Positions 11,925-23,761 of a DNA stretch of 64,000 bases are shown piece by piece; position 1 is the first letter of the stretch; the number at the start of each line of letters is the position of its first letter. Source of the DNA: Antedon mediterranea. Its lineage: Eukaryota; Echinodermata; Crinoidea; Comatulida; Antedonidae. Location of the stretch: assembly GCF_964355755.1 (NCBI RefSeq), contig NC_092675.1:11981312-12045311 (forward strand), in the 5' to 3' direction. The position numbers were made by a program, and so were the translations under genes. The notes beneath the pieces were generated by a model. It worked only from the letters and a program-made list of their open reading frames with translations, did no database searches and had not been told where the DNA came from.

Positions 11925-12540
11925 AGCATTTTAAAATTTCAAACGCCATTTACGCGCGCACTTTCTAATGTTACAAATTGCGATAGCGTTAAAAAGGTTA
12001 ACTATTGATGTGAAGCAAACGTGGCTGAAAATGACGTTAAAAAATATTCATTTGTTTCGAAGTTATAACCAATTTAAGATTTTCAGAAAATCACGCGTAA
12101 CTTACGCTACGCGGCTCTGACATCGTCAAAAAGCTTGGCTGGACAACTTCAGTAAAATGTCTATATGTTGAACAAGTTACAAAATGTTATGTTAACGCGT
12201 TACAGAGAAACAGCGTGCACAAATTAGGAGCATTTTAAAATTTCAAACGCAGTTTACGCGCAGACTTTCTAGTGTTCAAAAATTTGCTGAAGAGCGAAAA
12301 AGTTAGCCATTGATGTGAAGAAAACGTGGCTGAAAATTTCGTTAAAAAATATTTATCGGTTTCGAAGTTATGACAGATTTAAGATTTTCAGAAAATCGCG
12401 CGTAACTTACGCTACGCGGATCTGAAATTGTCAAAAAGCTTCGCAGTACATCTTCAGTTAATTGTCTATATGTTGACCAAGTTACAAAATGTTATGTTAA
12501 CACGTTCAAGAGAAAACGCGTACACAAAATCTGAGAAAGA
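11925..12540 (+). repeat. Internal tandem duplication of 304 bp in B-long (reference copy in U7)
   Basis: Two copies (about 11925-12228 and 12229-12540) both start AGCATTTTAAAATTTCAAACGC-like and run through GATGTGAAG, ACGTGGCTGAAAAT and GCGTAACTTACGCTACGCG to AAAATGTTATGTTAAC. The offset is 304 bp (11941 against 12245). B-short units carry one copy only, which accounts for most of the length difference. Confidence 0.85.
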
Positions 12541-12722
12541 AAGAAGAATAACTAGATCTGAACTCGTCACTTGAGGACGAGTTTGGTTATCCGCCCGCAA
12601 CAAAACGTATCTTGAGCATTCAAGTATTTTTCAGTTTTTGGCTTTTCCAAAAAAGTAGCCTATTCGAAATTAAAACTGCGTTTTCAGTGTAACAACCAAA
12701 TAAATCCTTATATTTAATTGTT

Positions 12723-12795
12723 TTCCCGTGACGGGACTCGATCCCGGTACCTCTGATACCAAAGTCGGTTGCACTACACATCGAGCCATATGAGC
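12723..12795 (-). pseudogene. tRNA-like element of U8 (A54 variant)
   Basis: Same layout as in U7, but the first T-loop base is A, giving GGGATCGAGTCCC. This breaks the GGTTC core of the B box and makes the arm nearly self-complementary. Probably weaker as a pol III promoter. Confidence 0.55.
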
Positions 12796-14111
12796 ACCTG
12801 CCGAAGAAAATCCGAAGAAAGATTACTCGTTCGTTCGGTATGTCGTGAACTCCCTCGATGCAAGTTGATTATTACATATCGAACTAAATCATAAGTTTTA
12901 CTATGATGAAATCTTCATAAATTTTAAACAGTGACATATTATGAAAGAGCATACTTTCAAGTTTTATATATTAACATGCAAAGAAAAAAGATAAACGTTA
13001 TGTCTATTGTTTTACTCTTTGAATATGTTTATGTTTGTTTGATGATAATTATTTCAAAAATTACATTTAATATGCAAATAATGTAGCCATCAAACACTTT
13101 TTAACATTCAAGACTATAACAAATTAGCCCTATGATTAATACACTGCAAGAAAATAAAATAAAAAATGGGGGTAACCTTGCATTCTGATGAACTGTTTCA
13201 TTTTTTAAAGTAGACATATTTTGCAACATTTTCATAATTTTTTGACGTTTTTCTGCGCAACCAGTCATGTTTAACGTGCTCGTAGAACGCCATTTCAAGT
13301 TGAATAGTGAATAAAATAACGTAAAATTGTTAACCAAAGATTTAAAAACATAAATCGTGTAAAAGAAATGCTCATACGCGTTCCCTGCGCCGTGCGCGCG
13401 TAAAAATGTGCGCACCAGTGGCAATTTTTTAAACGCTTAAAATGACCTGAATCGTGCTCTAATTTAATCAGAAATTAATTTCAAGCATTTTAAAATTTCA
13501 AACGCCGTTTACGCGCGCACTTTCGAATGTTACAAAATTCGTTAGGTTAAAAAAGTTAACAATTGATGTGAAGCAAACGTGGCTGAAAATTACGTTAAAA
13601 AATATTTATCTGTTTCAAAGTTATGATCAATTTAAGATTTTCTGAAAATCGCGCGTAACTTACGATACGCGCCTCTGACAGCGTCCAAAAGCTTGGCTGC
13701 ACAATTTCAGTTAGATGTCAATATGTTGACCAAGTTACAACATGTTATGTTAACGCGTTACAGAGAAACAGCGTGTACAAATTTGGAGAATTTTTAAATT
13801 TCAAACGCAATTTACGCGAAAATTTTCTAGTCTCCAAAAATTTACTAGCGATCGAAAAAGTTAGCCATTGATGTGAAGAAAACGTGGCTGAAAACTTTGT
13901 TAAAAAATATTTATCGGTTTCGAAGTTATGACCGATTTAAGATTTTCAGAAAATCGCGCGTAACTTACGCTACGCGTATCTGACAGCGTCCAAAAGCTTG
14001 GCTGCACAACTTCAGTTAAATGTCTAAATGTTGACCAAGTTACAACATGTTATGTTAACACGTTAAAGAGAAACGTCGCGAACAAAAGTGGCGGAAAGAA
14101 AGAAGAATAAT

Positions 14112-14169
14112 AAAAAAAAAAAATAAACACTACAATAACAAAGGTTATCCGCTTGAGGCGGATAACCAA
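14112..14169 (+). repeat. Tail cassette of U8
   Basis: An A-rich run, then ACACTACAATAACAAA, then a perfect 10 bp hairpin GGTTATCCGC/GCGGATAACC with loop TTGAG at 14143-14167. The hairpin ends two bases before CTAG. Confidence 0.88.
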
Positions 14170-15427
14170 CTAGATCTTAAACTCGTCACTTGAGGACGAG
14201 TTTGGTTATCCGCCCGCAACAAAACTTATCTTGCGTATTAAAGTATTTCTCAGTTATGACTTTTCCAAAAAAAGTAGCCTATTCAAAAGTAAAACTGCCC
14301 TTTCAGTGTAATAACAATTTAAATCCTGTTTTTTAATTACTTTCCCGTGATGGGATTCGAACCCGGTACCTCTGATACCAAAGTCGGTGGCACTACACAT
14401 CGAGCCATATGAGCACCTGCTGAAGAGAATCCGAAGAAAGTTAACTCGTCCATTCGGTATGTCGTGAACCACTCGATGCAAATAGATTATTACTTACCAA
14501 ACTATATCATAATTTTCACTATGATGAAATCTTCACAAATTTTAACCAGTGACATATTATGAAAGTGCATACTTTTTAGTTTTATATATTAACATGTGAA
14601 GAAAAAAGATAAACGTTATGTTTATTGTTTTGCTCTTTGAAAAAGTTTTTGTTTGTTTGATGATAAAAATTTCAAAAATTATATTTAATATGCAAATAAT
14701 GTAGCCATCAAACACGTTTTAACATTCAACACTATAATAAATCAGACCTATGATTCATACACTACAAGAAAATAAAATAAAAAATAGGGGTAACCTTGCA
14801 TTCTGATGAACTGTATCATTTTTAAAAGTATACATATTTTGCAACATTTTCACAATGTTTTAACATTTCACGTGCGCAACCAGTCATGTTTAACGTGCTC
14901 GTAGAACGTCATTTCAAGTTGAATAGTGATTAAAATAACGTAAAATTGTTAACCGAAGATTGAAAAACACAACTCGTGCAAAAGAATTGCTCATACGTGT
15001 TCCCTGCGCCGTGCGCACGTAAAAATGTGCGCACCTGGTGGCAATTTTTCAAACCCTTAAAATGACCTGAATCGTGCTCTAATTTAATCAGAAATTGATT
15101 TAGAGCATTTTAAAATTTCAAACGCCGTTTACTCGCGCACTTTCCAATGTTACACATTTCGGTAGCGATAAAAAAGTTAGCAATTGATGTGAAGCAAACA
15201 TGGCTGAAAATTACGTTAAAAAATATTCATCTGTTTCGAAGTTATGATCAACTTAGGATTTTTTGAAAATCGCGCGTGACTTACGCTACGCGGTTCTGCC
15301 AGCGTCCAAAAGCTTGGCTGCACATCTTCAGCTAAATGTCTAAATGTTTACCAAGTTACAACATGTTATGTTAACAGGTTGCAGAGAAAAGCTGAACACA
15401 AAAATCAGCGGAAATAGAGAAGAATAA
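14170..15427 (+). repeat. U9, family B-short unit
   Basis: 1258 bp with a single copy of the 304 bp segment. The 3' end has the B-short signature AACAGGTTGCAGAGAAAAGC and GGAAATAGAGAAGAATAA, then CTAG without a hairpin. The frame at 14254-14481 on the minus strand runs through the tRNA-like element and is not a gene. Confidence 0.92.
14342..14414 (-). pseudogene. tRNA-like element of U9
   Basis: B box GGTTCGAATCC is perfect and the A-box-like TGGCTCGATGTG is intact. The T stem has one extra mismatch because CCCAT replaces CCCGT. Confidence 0.6.
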
Positions 15428-16690
15428 CTAGATCTGTAACTCGTCACTTGAGGACGAGTTTGGTTATCCGCCCGTAACAAAACGTATCTTGCGCATTCAA
15501 GTACCTTTCAATCATGACTTTTCCAAAAAGTAGCCTATTCGAAATTAAAACTGCCCTTTCATTGTAATAACCAAATAAATCCTTTTATTTAATTGTTTTC
15601 GCCTGATGGGATTCGATCCCGGTACCTCTGATACCAAAGTCGATGGCACTACACATCGAGTCATATGAGCACCTGCTGAAGAGAATCCGAAGAAAGTTAA
15701 CTCGTCCATTCGGTATGTCGTGAACCACTCGATGCAAATAGATTATTACTTACCAAACTAAATCATAATTTTCACTATGATGAAATCGTCACAAATTTTA
15801 AACAGTGACATATTATGAAAGTGCACACTTGAAAGTTTTATATATTAACATGTGAAGAAAAAAGATAAACGTTATGTTTATTGTTTTGCTCTTTGAAAAT
15901 ATTATTGTTTGTTTAATGATCAAAATTTCAAAAATTATATTTAATATGCAAATAATGTAGTCATCAAACACGTTTTAACATTCAACACTATAATAAATCA
16001 GACCTATGATTCATACACTGCAAGAAAATAAAATAAAAAATAGGGGTAACCTTGCATTCTGATGAACTGTATCGTTTTTAAAAGTATACATATTTTGCAA
16101 CATTTTCACAATTTTTTAACGTTTTACGTGCGCAACCAGTCATGTTTAACGTGCTCGTAGAACGCCATTTGAAGTTGAAAAGTGAATAAAATAACGTAAA
16201 ATTGTTAACCGAAGATTGAAAAACACAAATCGTGCAAAAGAAATGCTCATACGTGTTTCCTGCGCCGTGCGCGCGTAAAAATGTGCGCACCTGGTGGCAA
16301 TTTTTCAAACGCTTAAAATGACCTGAATCGTGCTCTAATTTAATCAGAAATTGATTTAGAGCATTTTAAAATTTCAAACGCCGTTTACTCGCGCACTTTC
16401 CAATTTTACAAATTTCGGTAGCGATAAAAAAGTTAGCAATTGATGTGAAGCAAACATGGCTGAAATTTACGTTAAAAAATATTCATCTGTTTCGAAGTTA
16501 TGATCAACTTAGGATTTTTTGAAAATCGCGCGTGACTCACGCTACGCGGTTCTGCCAGCGTCCAAAAGCTTGGCTGCACATCTTCAGCTAAATGTCTAAA
16601 TGTTTAACAAGTTACAACATGTTATGTTAACAGGTTGCAGAGAAAAGCTGAACACAAAAATCGGCGGAAATAGAGAAGAATAATAAAAAA
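15428..16690 (+). repeat. U10, family B-short unit
   Basis: 1263 bp. The head has ATCTGTAACTCGTC and CCCGTAACAAAACG, shared only with U40 (1262 bp, about 40 kb downstream), to which it is nearly identical along its whole length. No tail hairpin; an ATAATAAAAAA stretch leads straight to CTAG. Confidence 0.92.
15598..15670 (-). pseudogene. tRNA-like element of U10 (A54 variant)
   Basis: The B-box region reads GGGATCGAATCCC, and the A box is weakened to TGACTCGATGTG. The 3' acceptor side is also altered (CAGGCGA rather than CACGGGA). Shared with U40. Confidence 0.5.
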
Positions 16691-16857
16691 CTAGATCTGA
16701 ACTCGTCACTTGAGGACGAGTTTGGTTATCCGCCCGCAACAAAACATATCTTGCGCATTCAAGTACTTTTCAGTTGTGACTTTTCCAAAAAGTAGCCTAT
16801 TGAAAATTAAAACTGCCTTTTCAGTGCAATAACCAAACAAATCCTTTTATTTAACAC

Positions 16858-16933
16858 TTTGACTGCCAAACACGAAGATCTTCGTTTTTGGAAACACAAC
16901 GCTTGACTGCCAAACACGAAGATCTTCGTTTTT
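16858..16933. repeat. Subterminal direct repeat of the MITE with 14 bp palindromes
   Basis: A block of about 31 bp starting TTGACTGCCAAACACG occurs twice (16859-16889 and 16903-16933). Each contains the perfect palindrome ACGAAGATCTTCGT (16872-16885 and 16916-16929). Repeated subterminal motifs near a terminal repeat are plausible transposase-binding sites. Only the left end has them. Confidence 0.75.
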
Positions 16934-17361
16934 CGCGTTTTTTTACGAAATCCGGTAGATAGGTTAATTATTGGTATATACTATAAATATGAACACTATA
17001 TTCGGTCTGGACCGTCAATATTTTACAGTTTGAAAGTAACTAATCTGGTTACGAACGATTGTCAAAATGGTACCTGTCGAAATAACAAACACCGCGCATC
17101 ACAGTAGCGCGTAGAGCAATGGCTTGGCGCATTGTGTATCGGTCGCGCGCTAGCTATGCCGCCGAAGCATTACAAAGGTTTTGTGGATTGACATGTTTGT
17201 TTGTTATCTGAATAAAAAATAATGGAGTCATTTTCAATATGAAGTCTTTAATTTTATTATTGTATGTATACCCTAATTGTTTTGGTGTTTTACTGAAAGT
17301 GACCGAGTTTCACGAAACAAACTTGTTTTGAAATGGTATGGATATTATCATCAGTTTACTA

Positions 17362-17405
17362 TCTAGGCTAGTAGTACTAGGCTAGCCTAGGCCTAGGCCT
17401 AGTCG
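17362..17405. repeat. CCTAGG/AGGCCT simple cluster inside the MITE
   Basis: Short overlapping palindromic hexamers (CTAGGC, GCCTAGGCCT). No function evident. Such clusters are common in some marine deuterostome genomes, a weak hint at the host. Confidence 0.5.
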
Positions 17406-17909
17406 TAAAACGGTTCCGGACCAACTTTAGGCCTGGTTAACTAGGCCTGGTGTCTTTACTATGTGGATTTTGGCGAAACATTGATATAAGATTTATGATT
17501 TATAAAATGTAATACATTTTTCGATAGTGATAACTTGTTTTTATAGGCCTATCGGTGCCGTGTAAGTAACTTTTTCGTTGTTTGTTGATCTCACCGGGCG
17601 ATATTTTCATATTGTAATGTCTTGCACAAAATCGCGAATATCTCGACTTTCTTGCGCGAAACTACGAAAAACTCAAAAAGTGGGTTACTTTCATTTTACT
17701 ATTACGATTTACATATTGTGATTTAAAAATCGTTCTTGATACCATTGTAAAGCTAAAATCTTTATGATTATTTTAGTCTAAATTACATATAAATCAGATC
17801 ACATACATGGTTTCAATCAGCTTTAATATAAACATCGAAATGGGCTAAAAACGCTGGCGGTGGCAGTTTCTAACTTGAAAAACCTCTGGCAGTCAAAGTG
17901 TTAATTGTT

Positions 17910-17982
17910 TTCCCGTGATGAGATTTGAACCCGGTACCTCTGATACCAAAGTCGGTTGTACTACACATCGAGCCATATGAGC
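17910..17982 (-). pseudogene. tRNA-like element of U11
   Basis: B box reads GGTTCAAATCT, keeping the GGTTC core but with a changed T-stem side. The A box TGGCTCGATGTG is intact. The MITE lies immediately beyond its 3' end. Confidence 0.55.
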
Positions 17983-19300
17983 ACCTGCTGAAGAAAATCC
18001 GAAGAAAGAGTCCTCGTTCATTCGGTATGTCTTGAATTCCGTCGATGCAAGTTGATTATTACATATCAAACTTAAATCATAAATATTACTATGATGAAAT
18101 CTTCACAAATTTTAAACAGTGACATATTACCAAAGTGCATACTTTCAAGTTTTATATATTAACATGTAAAGAAAAAAGATAAACGTTATGTTTATTGTTT
18201 TGCTCTTTGAATATGTTATTGTTTGTTTGATGATAAAAATTTCGAAAATTATATTTAATATGCAAATAATGTAGCCATCAAACACGTTTTAACATTAAAA
18301 ATTATTATAAATCAGATCTATGATTCATAAACTGCAAGAAATTAAAATAAAAAATAGGGGTAACCTTGCATTCTGATGAACTGTATTGTTTTTAAAAGTA
18401 GACATATTTTGCAACATTTTCACAATTTTTTGAGCTTTTTCTGCGCAACCAGTCATGTTTAACGTGCTCGTAGAACGCCATTTCAAGTTGAATAGTGAAT
18501 AAAATAACGTAAAACTGTCAACCAAAGATTTAAAAACATAAATCGTGTAAAAGAAATGCTCATTCGCGTTCCCTGCGCCATGCGCGCGTAAAAATGTGCG
18601 CACCAGTGGCAATTTTTTAAACGCTTAAAATGACCTGAATCGTGCTCTAATTTAATCAGAAATTAATTTCAAGCATTTTAAAATTTCAAACGCCGTTTAC
18701 GCACGCACTTTCGAATGTTACAAAATTCGTTAGGGTTAAAAAAGTTAACAATTGATGTGAAGAAAGCGTGGCTGAAAATTACGTTAAAAAATATTTATCT
18801 GTTTCAAAGTTATGATCAATTTAAGATTTTCAGAAAATCGCGCGTAACTTACGATACGCGCCTCTGACCGCGTCCAAAAGCTTGGCTGCACAATTTCAGT
18901 TAGATGTCAATATGTTGACCAAGTTACAACATGTTATGTTAACGCGTTGCAGAGAAACAGCGTGTACAAATTTGGAGAATTTTAAAATTTCAAACGCAAT
19001 TTAAGCAAAAATGTTCTAGTCTCCAAAAATTTGCTAGAGATCGAAAAAGTTAGCCATTGATGTGAAGAAAACGTGGCTGAAAACTTCGTTAAAAAATATT
19101 TATCGGTTTCGAAGTTATGACCGATTTAAGATTTTCAGAAAATCGCGCGTAACTTACGCTACGCGTATCTGACAGCGTCCAAAAGCTTGGCTGCACAACT
19201 TCAGTTAAATGTCTAAATGTTGACCAAGTTACAACATGTTATGTTAACACGTTGAAGAGAAACGTCATGAACAAAAGTGGCGGAAAGAAAGAAGAATAAT

Positions 19301-19415
19301 AAAAAAAAAAAAGAAACACTACAATAACAAAGGTTATCCGCTTGAGGCGGATAACCAAAAAGTAACACTACAATTCCAAGGGCTTATCCGCTTGAGGCGG
19401 ATAACCAATAAAAAA
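19301..19415 (+). repeat. Tail cassettes of U11 (two hairpins)
   Basis: Hairpins lie at 19332-19356 (perfect GGTTATCCGC stem) and 19381-19406 (GCTTATCCGC variant with one outer mismatch). Each follows an ACACTACAAT-type spacer. The two spacers differ (AATAACAAA against ATTCCAAGG), showing two cassette subtypes. Confidence 0.88.
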
Positions 19416-20679
19416 CTAGATTTGAACTCGTCACTTGAGGACGAGTTTGGTTATCCGCCCGCCACAAAACGTATCTTGCGTATTCAAGTACTTCTCAGTT
19501 ATGACTTTTCCAAAAAAAGTAGCCTATTCAAAAGTAAAACTGCCCTTTCAGTGTAATTACCATTTAAATCCTCTTATTTAATTACTTTCCCGTGATGGGA
19601 TTCGATCCCGGTACCTCTGATACCAAAGTCGGTGGCACTACACATCGAGCCATATGAGCACCTGCTGTAGAGAATCCGAAGAAAGTTAGCTCGACCATTC
19701 GGTATGTCGTGAACCACTCGATGCAGATAGATTATTACTTACCAAACTAAATCATAATTTTCACTATGATGAAATCTTCACAAATTTTAACCAGTGACAT
19801 ATTATGAAAGTGCATACTTTTAAGTTTTATATATTAACATGTGAAGAAAAAAGATAAACGTTATGTTTATTGTTTTGCTCTTTGAAAAAGTTTATGTTTG
19901 TTTGATGATAAAAATTTCAAAAATTATATTTAATATGCAAATAATGTAGCCATCAAACACGTTTTAACATTCAACACTATAATAAATCAGACCTATGATT
20001 CATACACTGCAAGAAAATAAAATAAAAAATAGGGGTAACCTTGCATTCTGATGAACTGTATCATTTTTAAAAGTATACATATTTTGCAACATTTTCACAA
20101 TTTTTTAACATTTTACGTGCGCAACCAGTCATGTTTAACGTGCTCGTAGAACGCCATTTGAAGTTGAAAAGTGAATGAAATAACGTAAAATTGTTAACCG
20201 AAGATTGAAAAACACAAATCGTGCAAAAGAAATGCTCATACGTGATTACTGCGCCGTGCGCGCGTAAAAATGTGCGCACATGGTGGCAATTTTTAAAACC
20301 CTTAAAATGACCTGAATCGTGCTCTAATTTAATCAGAAATTGATTTGGAGCATTTTAAAATTTCAAAAGCCGTATACGCGCGCACTTTCCAATGTTTCAA
20401 CTTACGGTAGCGATAAAAAAGTTAGCAATTGATGTGAAGCAAACGTGGTTGAAAATGACGTTAAAAAATATTTATCGTTTTCGAAGTTATGATCAATTTA
20501 AGATTTTCTGAAAATCGCGCGAAACTTACGCTACGCGGCTCTGCCAGCGTCCAAAAGCTTGGCTGCACATCTTCAGCTAAATGTCTAAATGTTTACCAAG
20601 TTACAAAATGTTATGTTAACAGGTTGCAGAGAAAAGCTGAACACAAAAATCGGCGGAAATAGAGAAGAATAATAAAAAA
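19416..20679 (+). repeat. U12, family B-short unit
   Basis: 1264 bp, close to U42 (1265 bp). The head begins ATTTGAACTCGTC, resembling C heads, but continues with the B loop ACTTGAG. It ends with the B-short signature and an A-rich stretch directly before CTAG. Confidence 0.92.
19587..19659 (-). pseudogene. tRNA-like element of U12 (A54 variant)
   Basis: T-arm sequence GGGATCGAATCCC can fold as GGGAT/ATCCC with loop CGA. A-box-like TGGCTCGATGTG is present. Acceptor and anticodon stems are not formed. Confidence 0.55.
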
Positions 20680-22251
20680 CTAGATCTGAACTCGTCACTT
20701 GAGGACGAGTTTGGTTATCCGCCAGCAACAAAACGTATCTTGCGTATTAAAGTACTTCTCAGTTATGACTTTTCCAAAAAAAGTAGCCTATTCAAAATTA
20801 AAACTGCCCTTTCAGTGTAATAACCAAACAAATCCTTTTAATTATTTATTTTCCCGTGATGGGATTCGATCCCGGTACCTCTGATACCAAAGTCGGTTGC
20901 ACTACACATCGAGCCATATGAGCACCTGCTGAAGAAAATCCGAAGAAAGAGTCCTCGTTCATTCGATATGTCGTGAACCCCCTCGATGCCAGTTGATTAT
21001 TACATTTCAAACTTAAATCATAAATTTTACTATGATGAAATCTTCACAAATTTTAAACAGTGACATATTATGAAAGTGCATACTTTCAAGTTTTATATAT
21101 TCAACATGTGAAGAAAAAATATAAAAGTTATGTTTATTGCTCTACTCTTTGAAAATGTTATTGTTTGTTTGATGATAAAAATTTCAAAAATGATATTTAA
21201 TATGTAAATAATGTAGCCATCAAACACGTTTTAACATTCAACACTATAATAAATCACATCTACGATTCATACACTGTCAGAAAATAAAATAAAAAATAGG
21301 GGTAACCTTGCATTCTGATGAACTGTATCATTTTTAAAAGTAGACATATTTTGCAACATTTTCACAATTTGTTGACGTTTTCGTGCGCAACCAGTCATGT
21401 TTAACGTGCTCGTAGAACGCCATTTGAAGTTGAAAAGTGAATAAAATAACGTAAAATTGTTAATCGAAGTTTGGAAAACACAATTTATGCAAAAGAAAAG
21501 CTCATACGCGTTCCCTGCGCCGTGCGCGCGTAAAAATGTGCGCACCAGTGGCAATTTTTTAAACGCTTAAAATGACCTGAATCGTGCTCTAATTTAATCA
21601 GAAATTAATTTCAAGCATTTTAAAATTTCAAACGCCGTTTACGCGCGCACTTTCGAATGTTACAAAATTCGTTAGGGTTAAAAAAGTTAACAATTTATGT
21701 GAAGCAAACGTGGCTGAAAATTACGTTAAAAAATATTTATCTGTTTCGAAGTTATGATCAATTTAAGATTTTCAGAAAATCGCGCGTAACTTACGATACG
21801 CGCCTCTGACAGCGTCCAAAAGCTTGGCTGCACAATTTCAGTTAGATGTCAATATGTTGACCAAGTTACAACATGTTATGTTAACGCGTTGCAGAGAAAC
21901 AGCGTGTACAAATTTGGAGAATTTTAAAATTTCAAACGCAATTTACGCGAAAATTTTCTAGTCTCCAAAAATTTGCTAGAGATCGAAAAAGTTAGCCATT
22001 GATGTGAAGAAAACGTGGCTGAAAACTTCGTTAAAAAATATTTATCGGTTTTGAAGTTATGACCGATTTAAGATTTTCAGAAAATCGCGCGTAACTTACG
22101 CTACGCGTATCTGACAGCGTCCAAAAGCTTGGCTGCACAACTTCAGTTAAATGTCTAAATGTTGACCAAGTTACAAGATGTTATGTTAACACGTTGAGGA
22201 GAAACGTCGCGAACAAAAGTGGCGGAAAGAAAGAAGAATAATAAAAAAAAA
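20680..22251 (+). repeat. U13, family B-long unit
   Basis: 1572 bp with the 304 bp duplication. The 5' third resembles U7, while the second copy of the duplication resembles U11, so it may be mosaic. It ends the left B block. An A run leads to CTAG and a family A head, with no hairpin at the family switch. Confidence 0.92.
20851..20923 (-). pseudogene. tRNA-like element of U13 (A54 variant)
   Basis: Same T-arm form as U12 and an intact A-box-like sequence. A short plus-strand frame ending nearby (20699-20884) overlaps it and is spurious. Confidence 0.55.
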
Positions 22252-23761
22252 CTAGACATGAAACTCGTCACTTTGACGAGTTAGTTATCCGCTCGACAAA
22301 CGCCACGTGCACGTCATACGTTACAATATTGCGCACAGAAAAATATTAAGGCATTATGACCTGAACTGAAGAATATGATATGTTGTTATTTCTGAATTCT
22401 GTTATTTTGTGTCATATAGTATACACAGTACAATCTGTATACATATCACAAACAGTGTAAAATAGGTGAAATTACGGGACCCGTATTTTATTGTAATTTT
22501 TAACATCTTGACGGTTTCAAAATGAAATGCAAAAGTAGAAATTTCAGAATGAAATTATCTCAGCAACAACATATTAACGTGTAGAAGAAATTTGAATACG
22601 TGAAATATTGATGCGCGCTCTTTTAAATGTAATGAAATATAATGCAAAAGATGAAAATACGACTTTTTTTATTTAACTGGCCATATGATGACGTCACGAC
22701 ATTCAATTGGCACAATTTACACATGATTTTGTATCTACAATACAATAGCTTCCTGAAAACGTTTTAATCGTGATTATCACATTTTATTCTTACGAGGTAT
22801 AACAGATTAAAATTTACTGTAAAGATGAAATTAATGACCAACGTAATTTAAATTTTTAGGCATGATGACGTTAAAAAAATTAAAAACATTTTAATTCATG
22901 CAAAAGATAGTTGATTGACCTAGAATATATTAAAATCGGGGTGAAAATAGACAACGAATAAGTGGAGATGCGCTCTATTAAATGTGATGAGCTATGACGA
23001 AAGAGACAAAAATCCTATATTTTATATTCGCGTGGCCATACGATGACGTCACAATGTCCGGTTACCCATATTAATGCATGATCCGATATCTACAACTCAT
23101 CAACTTCCAGAATATGTAATTAAAAAAAAGTTCTCCATGTAGTTTAGAATCTATGACTGTTTAAAAATAGGCATAATTTTGACAAATTTTTGAACTTTTT
23201 CACCAAAAACGCGTGCAAATTATGTAATTCGACGTGCTCGTATGACGTAATTTTAAGTCGAAATTGTTTAAAAGTTGGTAACATTACTAGAAAAGGCTGA
23301 AAAAACATAAATCACGCGAAAAAAATATGTTTTTAACGCTACGTGTGCACCGCGTGCGTAAAAATTTTCGCGCGCGTGGGAATTTTTGACATGCTCAAAA
23401 TGACATGAAACGCATAGAAAGTTGATTAGAAGTTGATTTTTCGCATCCTAAAATTTTAAACGCACGTACGCGCGTAACTTTTTGTGAAACATGCTATTTT
23501 TAATCCATAGAAAGTTTGCGCTTGATATGACTTAAATTTTCACAAAGCGTCAAAACAAAATTATGTTTGGTTTTTAGTCTATGATCAATCATTGAAATTC
23601 ATAAAATCGCGCGTACGTCACGTTGCGCAACTCTGACGTCATTCAAAAATAGGAGGTGCACAAGTTCACGTAAATGTCGATGTGTTGACAAAGTTACGAT
23701 ATGTTCTGTTTACACGTTTTAGAGAAACGCGACGCACAAAAATGACAGAAAGAAAGAAGTA
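22252..23761 (+). repeat. U14, family A unit (inner sub-lineage)
   Basis: 1510 bp with an AGTTATCCGC head. U14 and U15 form their own sub-lineage: CACCAAAAACGCGTGCAAATTA, loss of the second TGACGTCA (now TGACGTTA), and a fourth TGACGTCA near the end. They share features with C (for example AATCTATGACTG), so they sit between A and C in sequence as well as in position. Confidence 0.92.

Larger units (their letters stand above)
10991..12551 (+). repeat. U7, family B-long unit
   Basis: 1561 bp. Head AACTCGTC/GACGAGTT with loop ACTTGAG, then GGTTATCCGCC. It carries the minus-strand tRNA-like element and a 304 bp internal duplication. It is nearly identical to U38, 41,264 bp downstream, and both are preceded by the same B-type cassette. 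It joins U8 directly at CTAG. Confidence 0.92.
12552..14169 (+). repeat. U8, family B-long unit with one tail hairpin
   Basis: 1618 bp with the 304 bp duplication. The 5' region (TTGAGCATTCAAGTA, CAGTTTTTGGC) is shared with U44. A minus-strand frame of 107 codons (13101-13424) is the longest in the window. It overlaps the central hairpin region and has no recognisable domain. Confidence 0.92.
16855..17900. mobile_element. Non-autonomous piggyBac-like MITE
   Basis: A 1046 bp element with 14 bp terminal inverted repeats: CACTTTGACTGCCA at 16855-16868 and TGGCAGTCAAAGTG at 17887-17900. It is flanked on both sides by TTAA (16851-16854 and 17901-17904). TTAA target duplication is typical of the piggyBac superfamily. 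The other B units give empty sites with a single TTAA (for example near 50990). No long frame exists inside, so it needed a transposase supplied in trans. Its base composition and lack of similarity to the array mark it as foreign. The orientation is arbitrary. Confidence 0.85.
16691..19415 (+). repeat. U11, family B-long unit interrupted by a MITE
   Basis: 2725 bp, of which 1050 bp is the inserted element plus one extra TTAA. Without it the unit is about 1675 bp and normal B-long with the 304 bp duplication and two tail hairpins. The insertion lies just before the 3' end of the minus-strand tRNA-like element. No other unit carries an insertion there. Confidence 0.92.

Noticed and set aside
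13101-13424. Longest open frame (107 codons, minus strand) as a gene
   Set aside because: It lies in B-unit repeat DNA, recurs with many replacements, overlaps the central hairpin, and shows no domain or signal peptide.
14254-14481. Minus-strand frame with GTGFESH-like text as a protein
   Set aside because: It is the translation of the tRNA-like element and its flanks; such phrases are typical of B-box DNA read as protein.
16855-17900. Protein gene or exon inside the unique insert
   Set aside because: No frame of useful length exists. Terminal repeats and TTAA flanks explain the segment as a MITE.
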